Of a DNA stretch of 64,000 nucleotides, positions 22,898 to 32,944 are shown one piece after another (the first letter of the stretch is position 1; each line of letters starts with the position of its first letter). The notes beneath the pieces are model-generated. The model had not been told where the DNA came from and did not search any database. It saw only the letters and a program-made list of their open reading frames with translations. This DNA is from Pseudeuparius sepicola. Lineage: Eukaryota; Arthropoda; Insecta; Coleoptera; Anthribidae. Location: contig OY987301.1 in NCBI GenBank assembly GCA_963920635.1, positions 44,243,820-44,307,819 of the forward strand, in the 5' to 3' direction. Made by a program: the position numbers and the translations under genes.

Positions 22898-23674
22898 CAG
22901 GGCCGTAGCCAGGGGGGGGGGGCAGGCAGGGCGTTGCCCTGCCTGGCAGAATGTATGCCCTGCCTGAGCCACAAGTTTACCGAACACCTCACCAGTTCCG
23001 TAGATAAGGCGCTGCTCCATTGAGAAAAAAAACTATGAAAAAAGACATCATGATGATATTTCATTTAAACTGAATTTGTCCTTAACTTTTCTAAAAAAAA
23101 ATTGCCTGCGGCGCATTTTAGAGAGCAGACACCTCTAAGTACTCTTTTTATTACCCGCTTAAAAAACAACAATCTTTATTGCCCCACCTTCAAACAAATT
23201 TCAATTTACCCATACCTACCTACTACACTGACCAGAAAATGTTTGCAAAAATTATAGACAGGCCCTTTGAAAAAATATGATAATTTATAGGGCACTATGA
23301 GCACTATGTTCAGTGTTGTTATTGATAATTATTGCTGGATTTTTGTCAGTTGAAAATCAACAATAAAACAGAACTTTGTTAACACATTTTTGTCTCCTCT
23401 ATTAAAGAAAACAGAGTATTCTTGCTTACTGCACAAATGATTATGGGCCCCCATAATTAGCAAAAAAATTACCTACCATTGACTTAAAATTGTATATTCA
23501 TATTATATTTGACCTTGAAAATTTCACGAATTTTCGCCTGCGGTGCGATTTTTAATAACTCCTCTCCTCTCCCCACCGACAAAGTAACGCCCTCACCTCA
23601 CTTCTCAAATGTATTACTGCCCTGACAGGAAAGTCTTTAGCCCTGCCTGAAGTTTCTGTCTGGCTACGGCCCTG
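22898..23674. mobile_element. hAT-like non-autonomous element
   Basis: Ends CAGGGCCGTAGCCAG and its complement CTGGCTACGGCCCTG are perfect over 15 bp and of typical hAT form. The 8-bp flanks AGCTTTTA (22890-22897) and GGCTTTTA (23675-23682) differ at one position, as expected for an 8-bp hAT target duplication. Subterminal CCCTGCCTG words and inverted GCCTGCGG.GC blocks (23104, 23538) occur inside. There is no transposase. It sits inside the terminal region of the composite palindrome element that follows. Confidence 0.8.
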
Positions 23675-23689
23675 GGCTTTTATTATTTT

Positions 23690-24673
23690 TACAAGCTTTT
23701 ATTTAACTTGCAATGTATGTATGTATGTTGGGTCAAATCTTGCAAGCTGAATTAGAACCACTTCCTGACATCTGATTGAGCTGAAATTTTGCATACACCT
23801 TTAGTTCCGGTGACAATACAATACTCAATATTGTAATATTTTCAAAATGGCCGTCGCCACAAGATGGCGGATGATGTATTTTTTGTCAACCCCCTTAATA
23901 TGGGTATCAAATAAAAGGGCTTGAAGAATACAAAACGATAGAGTTAGTGACATCCCGCTAAATTCAGTATGGCCGCGGCTCCAAGATGGCGATTAATGTA
24001 TTTTTTGTAAACCCCCTTAATATGGGTATCAAGTGAAAGGGCTTGAAGAGTAGAAAACGATAAAGTTAGTGACATCACACTAGATTCGATATGGCCGCCC
24101 GTCTAAGATGGCGGATAATTATTTTTTGTCAACTCCCTTAATATGGGTATCAAATGAAAGGGCTTGAAGAGTAGAAAACGATAAAGTTAGTGACATCATA
24201 CTAAATTCAATATGGCCGCCGCTCCAACACGGCGGATTACATTTTCTTTTCCCATAATATGGGCTTTAAATGAAAGGGCTTGAAAAGTAGAACTAAAAAG
24301 TTGAAAATAAAGTTATCAGTAAAAAAATATTTTTAAAAACAAGCTTTTATTTACCTAAATGCTCTAAAAAGAAGAAAATCAAAAAATTCAAACCAAAGCA
24401 AACCCATAATTTTGTTACATTATAAAATTTTATATGATATAAAAGCTTGTCGCGAGAATATATTATATCTTGAAAGTAATTCTAACCAGAAAATATATTT
24501 TTCTATAAAAGAAATTTACACACGAAAACTCGCGACAAGCTTTTATATCATATATAATTTTATAATGTAACAAAATTATGGGTTTGCTTTGGTTTGAATT
24601 TTTTAATTATTTTCTTCTTTTTTAGAGCATTTAGGTAAATAAAAACTTGTTTTTAAAAATATTTTTTTACTGA
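23690..24673 (-). mobile_element. Composite element copy A: ACAT end, 122-bp minisatellite, palindrome
   Basis: From left to right: AAGCTTTTATTTAACTTGC, then ATGTATGTATGTATG, then a partial unit, about four units of a 116-122 bp minisatellite (23860-24290; each with AATATGGG and an AAGATGGCGG-like word), then a 358-bp palindrome. The same order in reverse occurs at 59067-59960, so this is a defined element family and not a chance cluster. No protein is encoded. The organisation (microsatellite, tandem core, conserved end) recalls Helentron/DINE-like insect and mollusc elements, but I cannot confirm that class. Confidence 0.7.
24316..24673. repeat. Palindrome of composite element copy A
   Basis: Arms 24316-24456 and 24529-24673 are complementary over ~140 bp with a handful of mismatches and small indels, separated by ~72 bp. 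The outer part TCAGTAAAAAAATATTTTTA and inner part ATATGATATAAAAGCTTGTC plus CGCGAG are shared with copy B. The middle of the arms (around CCAAAGCAAACCCATAATTT) is not. Confidence 0.9.
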
Positions 24674-24679
24674 TATTTT

Positions 24680-25295
24680 TTTTGTTTCTTGCTGGTTTAG
24701 GCTTAGCATCCCTATTTTCTGTATTTTTATGATACATGTAATAAATTTACTGTGTTTAAACTCATGCACGTAGATCAGTGGCGTAGATATAAATTATTAT
24801 AAATTTTTAATTTTTATGGTCACCAAAATGCAGCGCAGCCGAAATGTTTTAGAAATTCTTAGAAAAAGTACTTAAATGAGTTTTAGGAAATCCTAAAATA
24901 TTCGGATTTACAAGGTGTGTATTATTTCAAATCCCGGCATAGCTTGGGGGAGAGGCTAGAATACTCCCTACAGGTATACCTAGATAGTAAAAAGGTTGAA
25001 GGGGGTTAGATATTTTCAAAGCTCCCAAACAATAGAACAATATATTTCGCTTCAAAAATATTACAAATAGACATACATGTTTCAAAAAAATAAAATAAGA
25101 TAAGATTCACATTTAAAAATACTCGTTAATCTCGTTAAGAGAAAACTTTTAACTTTAAAGTTTGATAGACTTATCCCCACAAAAACATAAAGTGGCTCGC
25201 ACACTGCCGCGTTTTCGATGGAGTTGTGAGCGCGCCCGCGGTCAAGTAAACGCACACACCACGCTGCGTTCTCTAAGCAGGCCAAACAAAAATAA
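24680..25295. other. Unassigned DNA
   Basis: A CAGTGGCGTAGAT word at 24777 resembles a hAT terminus but has no partner. The stretch 25190-25270 is GC-rich. No gene recognised. Confidence 0.45.
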
Positions 25296-25299
25296 GTAG

Positions 25300-25335
25300 T
25301 ATAAAAAGCACACCATTTTCACAGACATTAGTTGA
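25300..25335 (+). promoter_or_regulatory. Candidate TATA-box core promoter
   Basis: TATAAAAAG at 25300-25308 lies 30 bp upstream of an initiator-like CATTAGTTG (A at 25330), the spacing of an arthropod TATA promoter. A GC-rich stretch precedes it. A short open frame with strong start context begins 37 bp downstream. Confidence 0.4.
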
Positions 25336-25366
25336 ATCAAATAGACGTTGCAATTTAATATTCAAA

Positions 25367-25420
25367 ATGTCTGCTACTGAAACTAAAGAAGTGCTTCTGT
25401 TAACCGCCTTAATGGAATAG
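25367..25420 (+). CDS. Possible 17-codon small ORF or broken gene start
   Basis: CAAAATG is an excellent insect start context. The frame encodes MSATETKEVLLLTALME and then TAG. It follows the TATA/initiator pair at 25300-25330 by a 37-nt leader. A transposable element begins only 50 bp after the stop, so this could be the 5' remnant of a gene or retrocopy rather than a functional small peptide. I do not recognise the peptide. No splice donor of good quality is visible before the stop. Confidence 0.25.
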   Translation: MSATETKEVLLLTALME

Positions 25421-25469
25421 ATTGATCCTTTTTTTGTAGAAATACCCTTGTTTTAATAGTTGAAATATA

Positions 25470-26673
25470 CAGGGTGTTCAGATTTGATCCGGAACACCCT
25501 TGTAAACTTGTGATGCGCGTTGCACATTGTCCTTATGTACTTGTAGGATATATCGTCATGGTGGCAGCATTATTCCACGGCCTGCTATGATTTTTTCTCG
25601 ATGCGATTTTTTGGAAAATGCTTTAAGGACGTTTTTTATCGGAAATTTATATTCCCTGGAACCGTAATATTAATTTACTTCGCCGACTAACATTTCTACA
25701 GGGCCTTAAATTTGGGAATTTTTTTTTAATTTTCAATTAAAAATCAGTAATGCTTTGGAAATATTTGAAAATCGAAACATCCCAAAAATGTCAGACCAAT
25801 AAAGAAAACAGAAAAAGAACACCATCCTACCGTTTTAAAATAATACTTAAAAATGGCTTATTTTTTTTTATCTATGAAGAATATGCCTTATTTAAGTATG
25901 TAATTTTCTGTACACACCTGACATGTGAGTATCACATAGCCAAGAGAAATTCAGTTGTTCATATAAATCGTTGACTTTTCTCTAAGTTGTGTCATGCTCT
26001 CTTTTAGGTGGTACTGATGATGGCTACCTATGTAGCCGATAGCGCATTACCATGCTAATTTTACAAATATAATTTGCACGAAAACACACCTCTTCCTCTT
26101 TATTATTTAAGTATTGTTTTAAAACGTTAGGATGTTGTTTGTTTCCGTTTTATTTAGTGGAACATTCTTGGGATGTTTCGATTTTCAAATATTTTCAAAG
26201 TATTCCTGATTTTTAATCGAAAAAAAAAGATTTTCCGGTAAAATGTTAGTTGGCTATGTAAATTCATAAAACTTGGGATATTTGGGCTTCGAGGGGGCGC
26301 GGAGTAAAGCCAAAAAATGTTACTTAAAAATCTGCCATATTTGCGCGACATTTTTGGACTGTTTTAAATAAGTTTGCTCGATTTTCAGGTAGATATTTCA
26401 AAAGCATTCCTGATTTTTAATTAAAAATTTTAAAAATCAAATTTTCCAACTTTTAGGTTCTGTAGAGACATTACTCTACCATGTAAATTAATAAAACTTA
26501 GGACATTGAGATTTCAGGAGATGCTAAATAAAGCTATGTTGTCAGATTTCCGATAAAAATATCCCTGCTACCTATCATAGCAGGCCGTGGAATAATGCTG
26601 CCACCATGTCGATACGTCCCACAAGTGCATAAGGACACTTCATACACACAAGAAATTGTAAAGTCAAAACCTG
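25470..26673. mobile_element. 1.2-kb inverted-repeat element, non-autonomous
   Basis: Begins CAGGGTGTTCAGATTTG after TA (25468-25469) and ends near 26673 (AAAACCTG, then TA). The outermost ~20 bp match poorly, but from ~40 bp inward the arms share GTCCTTATG.ACTTGT.GG and GGTGGCAGCATTATTCCACG. Inner blocks around GAAACATCCCAAAAATG / CATTCTTGGGATGTTTC are also inverted, and a third copy of the motif CATTCCTGATTTTTAAT lies near 26405. No transposase is recognisable. It shares GGCCTGCTATGATTTTTT with the MITE at 7747. Confidence 0.65.
26005..26055 (+). other. Hammerhead-like hairpin motif, copy 2
   Basis: CTGATGA (26014-26020) is followed by the stem GGCTAC/GTAGCC with loop CTAT (26022-26037) and GATA (26038-26041) in the position of the ribozyme GAAA box. 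TGGTA (26009-26013) can pair with TACCA (26048-26052), as stem I would. Stem III is absent or too short, so activity is doubtful. The flanks (AGGTGGTA and CCATGCTAATTTTACA) are shared with copy 1 at 12945, indicating a common mobile source. Confidence 0.4.
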
Positions 26674-26679
26674 TAAGAC

Positions 26680-28070
26680 AAGGCACGGCTGCTGAAAGCG
26701 ATGAGTCTTCCAAAGGAGGTGGGCCTAATAAGCGCCAAATTCAAATTTCAAGATGTTAACTTGGTAAAAAAAAAAAACACTTTAAAATGATTGTTTACAT
26801 ATATAGCTCATGGTTTTACAACACGGATAATAATCTACGAGAGTGAAAGTAACATTTTCAAGAGGTTTTGGTGCATTTAGATATCTACCGGTAGAATTTT
26901 CGTAAATGCCAATTATTTCATATTTGCGTGCCTAGATGCAACTAAATTCGAATGAATAAAACCATAAAACTTCCTGATTTTAAGGTGGTTACGTTTAATC
27001 ATGTAAAATTGTAAGGTATAACACTCCCTACACAGTCCAAATCAAAATCACTTTTACCCTGAAAGACTGAGGAACCAAATCCCTTTTGATGGCCTTAACC
27101 CACTTTTCCCTTAAAATGGGGTCTTCAGGGAGGAAAAAGCGAACACTTTAGGACTATATCGTATACCTTTGTAGTTTCCCTTGCAGTTGGGAACGGAACA
27201 CGTCCACGGCATGATTTAAACAAGTCCGAGGCTATAGACACAATCTAAAACCTATTGAAAAATTGAGTTTTTATCTCTTTATTCTGAATCACTGCTGTTT
27301 TACCACCTTATTAATAAAACTCCATACCCTAGTAAAAAACACCGTCCAACACACAATACACAACAAACGTTCTTTAAAACAGGAAAATCGCCAGACAAGT
27401 AAACGTAAACTCCCCTCTGATGACGTAGTGACGTTTCGCTTCGCCAGCTGGCAGGCCTTTATCTTTGCGACGGTGCCTCTTTGGCCCCCCCAGCCCCTCA
27501 CGCTACGCCACTGGACACAGTATCTCGAATGCCATGGACCAAAAAAGAACAAGAACTAAGCCTCGGCAAAACTTCATCTATGTGCGCACTCCTTAGGAGC
27601 TTATTGTCAATACTCGCCATCAAAAATTTAATAGAATCCACATTTTCGATTGAGCATTCAGTCGGCTAGAATCGATAGTAACATTTTTTGTGGGTAATAT
27701 TTCCATAGGCAAGGTTTTGGCCTTATTTAGCCTTATACCATTCTTCCGGCACCAGCTGCAGTTCATATGAACTTTTGTTGCTTAAAATGAGATTTTCTAT
27801 CAGTTTTATTTATGACATTTACAACTGGGACACCCTGTATAAAATGAATAAATAATTTTAATATAATACATTGCCAAATAAGTGGCAATATCTCGTAAAC
27901 AAAATTGAGGAAAATACCTAATCGCTGGATCGAAAAAGCATTTGTATAACTGGTATAAGGAAGGTACCAAGTCACTGAAATTCAACTTTTTATAATAAAT
28001 GTGGAATTTAGTTAAAAAATAAAAAACACGGACCCTTCAAAAAATATATAATTTAAAGACGGCGGTAATG
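26680..28070. other. Unassigned DNA with decayed transposon ends
   Basis: A hAT-like end (complement CAGTGGCGTAGCGTGAGGGG) occurs near 27514 and a lone mariner/MITE right end (GGGACACCCTG, then TA) at 27837. Neither has a visible partner. The open frames at 27263-27559 and opposite strand have no motifs. Confidence 0.45.
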
Positions 28071-28381
28071 TACAGGGGGGACCCAGATCGACTATATACG
28101 ATAGGTGTAAATGACAAAAAAATTTCGCGTTGAAACTTGACCTTTAGGGGATCAGCCTTGCTTGATTAGAAACTAATTTGCAACATATTTTATATTTTGA
28201 AAATCAAGCAGGCCTCGACACAGGCGGCTAGCGCCCCGCATTCCACTTTGGCTTTCACATTGTGCGCATGCCCATATCTATTCAATTGCACCTAACCTGA
28301 CAAATTTGTTTTTGTTTTGATTGCGGTAAATTTTTTGAAGTACGAGTAGTATAGGTATTCAGTGAAAAATACGAGTATCTA

Positions 28382-30596
28382 CAGGGTGGTTCACTTTTAT
28401 GTGGTAGGACTTTAACATTAGATAGAAAAAGATAATCTAAAATGAAAATTTTATATCAACATATATCGGGGAAAGCTTAGTTTCCGAGATACAGGGCGTT
28501 GAAGTGTTGGAAAAAATATGAAGTATTTTTTACACTGTCCGAACCAGTGGAGATATTTAAACCAAATTTGATGTGTAGTACCACCTTTTTGACTACGATA
28601 TTTAGTGATAATATAAAGGTCCTGAAATAACCAGTGGTGGAGTTATGGGTTTTCACTATCACTAAATTTAAAAAGTAATTAGTACGGACCTGTCTCACAT
28701 CAACGTAAATTTTTTTTTCGTAAAGTTCTTTCAATTCTCTACAAAAAGTGTATCTTGACATTTTTTTGTATCTGCCACGGTTGTGTAGTAAATAAATTAT
28801 TTCGTTTCCATCTCAGCCTTTTTTTGCCTAAAAATGTGTTTTCTAAGATTATTGATAAATATCGCAAATAACAGAAATTAATTATGGAACACTTATCGGA
28901 TTCAGCTATTTTATTTTTAATTTTATGGAAACAATTTTAAAAATAAACTGGCACTTGGTTTGAGGTACATTACTTTATTATCATTTTAACATTTTTATCA
29001 AATCTAGTATTATTTCTTAATAATTTTTATAATTCTAAATTTGTACAACATTCAACAATTGTTCAAAATGTGATCCATTCTGTTGCACACATAATTCACT
29101 TCGACGCCTAACGGATTGAACAGCATCGATTAAATTGCCATTTCTCAATTCATCGCACGCATTTCTGATACGATCAATAAGTTGTTCCCTTGTTTCTACA
29201 GGAGTCGCATAGACTTGTTCTTTTAAAAATCCCTATACGAAGAAGTCCAGAGGTGTTATGTCCGGAGAACGTGGTGGCCAAGCGACCGGTCCCCCTCGTC
29301 CGATCCACCTATTTGGAAAGTTATTATTTAACCAGTTCCTCACATTTCGGTGAAAATGTGCAGGACAGCCGTCAAGTTGGAACCAAGCCAACAATCTTAA
29401 GTTTAAAGGAATGTCTTCCCACATATTATTATGCTCAGCTACTAAAAACTCCAAAAAATTGTCACCATTCACTCGCTGTGGCAAAAAAAAGGGTCCAAAC
29501 AGATGATGGTTGTACAGTCCAATCCAAACATTGACACTAAATTCGACCTGAAAATTTCTTGGCCGGATTGCATGTGGGTTTTCTTGTGCCCAAATATGCT
29601 GATTATGAAAGTTTACTACTCCACGACGAGTAAAACACGACTCGTCCGTCCATAAAATGTTATTTAAAAATTGTCTATTTCCTTCAATTGACTCCAAAAT
29701 TCATCGGCAAAACACTAATCTTCTTTCTGCATCGCCGGGCCTTAAACCTTGTACGGGTTGTAGATGATACGCATGCCTGTGATCTCTTTTTAAAGCTCGC
29801 AAAATTGCAGACTTTGAAACACGTAGGGCCACTGACACTCTTCTGCTACTTGTTGTAGGATTCCTATCGAATTCACGAAGAATCTCATTGTTGCGTCTGA
29901 CTTGTTGGATATTGTTTTCATTTCCTCGTTCGACGATTCTAGTTCTCAGACCGCGAGTTCTGAATTGCCGGTGCATGTTAACAAACACCGAGGGACGCGG
30001 ATGGCGCCTATTTGGAAATCGCCTCCGGTATTCTCTGGCTGCTTCCGCAGAGTTCCCATTTGCAACTACATAGCAGAAATGGATGTCAGCCTGCTCTTCA
30101 TTTGTAAATTATAACGGCATTTTAATTATTAACAAAGACAAACTGCGGCGCTGCTACGTTCATCTACTGGATGACAGATTATTGTATTATTAACTGTCAA
30201 TAAGATTATCTTTTCCATGGCACACTTATCTTCACCAGTACGGCGATGCAGAAAGGACATTAGTATTTTGCCGATGGATTTTGTAGTCAAAGGAAATAAG
30301 ACAATTTTTAAATAACATTTTATGGGCGGAAGAATCATGTTTTACTCGTCGTGGTATAATTTAGAATTCTACAAATTTAGAATTATAAAAATTATTAAGA
30401 AATAATACTAGATTTGATAAAAATGTTAAAATGATAATAAAGTAATGTACCTCAAACCAAGTGCCAGTTTATTTTTAAAATTGTTTCCATAAAATTAAAA
30501 ATAAAATAGCTGAATCCGATAAGTGTTCCATAATTAATTTCTGTTATTTGCGATATTTATCATTAAAGTCCTACCACATAAAAGTGAACCACCCTG
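28382..30596 (-). mobile_element. Mariner-like element with disabled transposase
   Basis: Terminal sequence CAGGGTGGTTCACTTTTATG is exactly inverted at the right end, flanked by TA (28380-28381, 30597-30598). Inner arms 28853-29045 and 30368-30562 are also inverted and nearly identical. Between terminus and inner arm, the left side has ~437 bp (28416-28852) that the right side lacks. Since the left layout resembles other mariner left ends in this window (7046, 57384), I favour loss from the right side. Confidence 0.88.
29035..30120 (-). pseudogene. Mariner-type transposase with three in-frame stops
   Basis: Reading from ATG at 30118-30120 to TAG at 29035-29037 gives 361 codons in one continuous frame. 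Helix-turn-helix motifs come first (ANGNSAEAAREYRRRFPN; then RRVSVALRVSKSAILRAL), followed by the DDE domain with WTDESCF, FQLDGCPAH and WPPRSPDITPLDFF. Three nonsense codons interrupt it: TAA at codon 4, TGA at codon 140 (29701-29703) and TAG at codon 296 (29233-29235). The last two fall where the complete element at 50062 has tryptophan. No frameshift is seen, so the copy is probably fairly young. By my count 36 residues separate the second and third aspartates. Confidence 0.88.
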
Positions 30597-30677
30597 TATA
30601 TTATTTCAGCGATTACTATTATTCTTCGGTAATAAATGAGGAGCCGGGGCAGTGAGTCGAGCGTGCGCCACCTTTTC

Positions 30678-30748
30678 CAGCGATGTGCACTGCCGTATGA
30701 AAAAAGAAGGGGGCATACGCCCCTTATGGTGGCAGTCGGCAGCGATGA
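30678..30748 (-). repeat. Isolated satellite monomer, inverted
   Basis: Its complement contains ATCGCTGCCGACTGCCACC, then AAGGGGCGTATGCCCCCTT, then a T-tract and CATACGGCAG, that is, one complete monomer of the satellite array at 33285-39178 in the opposite orientation. It lies in the loop of the outer foldback element. It closely matches the inferred consensus of the three array monomer types, so it may represent the ancestral form. Confidence 0.85.
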
Positions 30749-30808
30749 TTTAACGCATGCGCACAATGTGAAAGCCAAAGTGGAATGCGGGGCGCTAGCC
30801 GCTTCGGG

Positions 30809-31210
30809 CCTTGACTGGGGCAATGTATCCATATTTCAGTTCAGGCAAACTACCTTTTCCTTAAGAGATATCGAAAAATTTTGTTAGAAAAAGTTGTCGA
30901 GAATGCAAATCTAAGTCCCCGTACTAAATTTTAATCGGCAGACTTTGATTTTTTTTCAAATTTGTTTTTAAATTTAATACAGGGCTTTAAATTTGCATTC
31001 TGAAAAAAAATCTGATAAAATTTTCCGATAAATGTACTTGATTTGCGCTAAAACCGCAAAAATTAAAAAAAAAAATAAAAAATCAAAGTGTGCCGATTGT
31101 TTTAAAATTTGGTACGGGGCTGAACAACTTTTTCTAGTAACATTTTTCGATATCTCTTAAGGGAAAGGTAGTATACCTGTACTGAAAATGAATAAATTGC
31201 CTCTGTCAAA
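30809..31210. repeat. Inner inverted repeat within the right foldback arm
   Basis: Arms 30809-30955 and 31084-31210 are inverted (GG.CTTGAC....GGCAAT.TAT.CAT, TTAAG.GATATCGAAAAAT, AAAAAGTTGT). It is either a nested MITE or an inverted duplication of arm sequence; no clear target duplication is visible. Confidence 0.55.
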
Positions 31211-31302
31211 GCCTGCTTGATTTTTAAAATTCAAAAATACGGTGCAAATTAGTTTCTAATCAAGCAAGGCTGATCCCCCAAAGCTCATCTGGGTCCACGC
31301 TG

Positions 31303-32940
31303 AATATTTATTTATATGCAATGTAAGATACTTCCTCGGCGCGCCCTATATTCTGTACTTTATATTATCAAGCAACAGATGATATTATGTCCCGAAATAG
31401 TGACCGTCGGCCGTTTTATAATTTCCACAAAAGGGCGGAAACCCCTGTTTGGAGAGGCCCTCGGGCCGCCTCCTTGGGAGTCGATCGATTTGCATTCAGC
31501 GCGAACAGCACACCAGCAATGCCGAACATGGCGGAAGCTTGGCAAGCACCGCGAAGTTTGGCGCGTGACGTAACAATTGAACATCTGCCACGTTCTACGA
31601 TTGTTTGCGACGCCTGCCAGGCATTCCGCGACGCCATGCAGTCCAACGGAAACGTTCATCCCCCCCCCCCCCCCCCCCCCGCCCCGACTTTATTTTTGAT
31701 CGGAGTTGGACGACTATGGCAAGACGACAATAATTATTATGTTGACGTCATGAAAATTGACAGTTATTCGTTTGGACAACGCGTGGTTCCCTTTCTCTTC
31801 TGTTTCCCGAAGACGTTTCGGGCATTTTCTGTTTTTTAAAAAATATCACCGAGGCTATGACTCTCGAATGCGTTTTTACACAAAGTTAGCCCATCAAAGA
31901 AGCAATTTTTTTTTCAAATAAAGTTCCCCGAAAAATGCATATTTGTCAAGATATTCTCGAGTGGCCCTCCTTAAATAGACAAAAATATTATATTTCATTA
32001 CGAGTCTGGAAGGATTTTTCCGTGCGCGTGTGTCAAATTCTCGTGTGAGGCGAAGCCGAACACGGAAAGTCATGCAAGTACGGAAAAATCTATTTCTGGA
32101 CGTGTAATGAACGATATTATTTATTAACGATATTATATTTATATGAAAACGAAAACATAATAACGAAAGAAACTTGGAACATTTTTATTTTCGAAAATAA
32201 ACAACGCTAACAATACAGTGTTTGGTATGCATGATGCGTTTACATGGTTATACTCTCAAATTATTTCGAAGGTGATATGTTTTAACTGGACCAACACTAT
32301 ATGAAAGACCTGTGCATAGCGCTGTTTAAAGCTATCTCCACTGGCGCTACACGACGAAAAATATCGACGGGATATTAAAACACCATTGCTGCAGAATGTT
32401 TAAAAATATGCAAATATATATGTCTGTTATAACGAATTTAATATCCAAAGTAAAATAGGTAATTGTTTACTTTCACTACTTCTCCCCGATTTTCGCGATT
32501 TTTCGCATACCTGTGTATTTTGTGTCGCTGATCACGGATCTCCAATAATTTTTCGGCGGAAACATTCAAGTTACACCTTTGTAAAATCGCTGTTTTCGGG
32601 GTAGTTGTATAACAAACTGCCTGTGTTATTTTCAACTGTTTGATGTTTTTTGACGCATGTCAGTGTCACTAGTGTTACCACAAAACACATTTACCTCCAA
32701 ATTTCACCATGAAATTAGGTCACCATTCTTCTGAAGTACGTTCCGAAATTTGGAGTAAATAGGGACTTTTTGTGACTAGTAGGTAATTTTCTTTATCTTG
32801 TCTACCTTTTCTTAGCCCGCTAATATTTGAATTTTCAAAATTGCTAACTTGCAAATTTCAGAAATTGGAATATTAAAAATAATCATATCATTTAGGTACT
32901 TAATTTTTAATTATTATGACACGACGCATTAATCCAAATG
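31303..32940. other. Unassigned DNA with a CpG-rich block
   Basis: The stretch 31390-31640 is clearly richer in G+C and CpG than its surroundings. An ATG frame (31387-31839, +, 150 codons) runs through it and through a 21-base C tract (31660-31680). The open antisense frame and lack of motifs argue against a confident gene. A promoter-associated CpG block or TE fragment is possible. The rest is AT-rich. Confidence 0.35.
31660..31680 (+). repeat. Poly-C tract, 21 bases
   Basis: Uninterrupted run of 21 C followed by GCCCC. Tract length may be affected by sequencing slippage. Confidence 0.9.
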
Positions 32941-32944
32941 TTTT

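Larger units (their letters stand above)
28073..31302. mobile_element. Outer foldback element hosting nested insertions
   Basis: Left arm 28073-28272 and right arm blocks 30762-30820 and 31210-31302 are inverted: GGACCCAGAT, GGGGATCAGCCTTGCTTGAT, TAGAAACTAATTTGCA, then GGCTAGCGCCCCGCATTCCA and TTGTGCGCATG. Removing the mariner insertion leaves ~1 kb. The central loop (about 30600-30760) contains a satellite monomer. The right arm is split by another inverted-repeat sequence. The left flank has TA (28071-28072); the right flank reads AA. Confidence 0.6.

Noticed and set aside
27263..27559. 98-codon frame on the plus strand with an 87-codon frame opposite.
   Set aside because: No motif, overlapping frames on both strands, and overlap with a decayed hAT-like end near 27514.
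29190..29534. 114-codon open frame on the plus strand.
   Set aside because: It is the antisense shadow of the minus-strand mariner transposase pseudogene.
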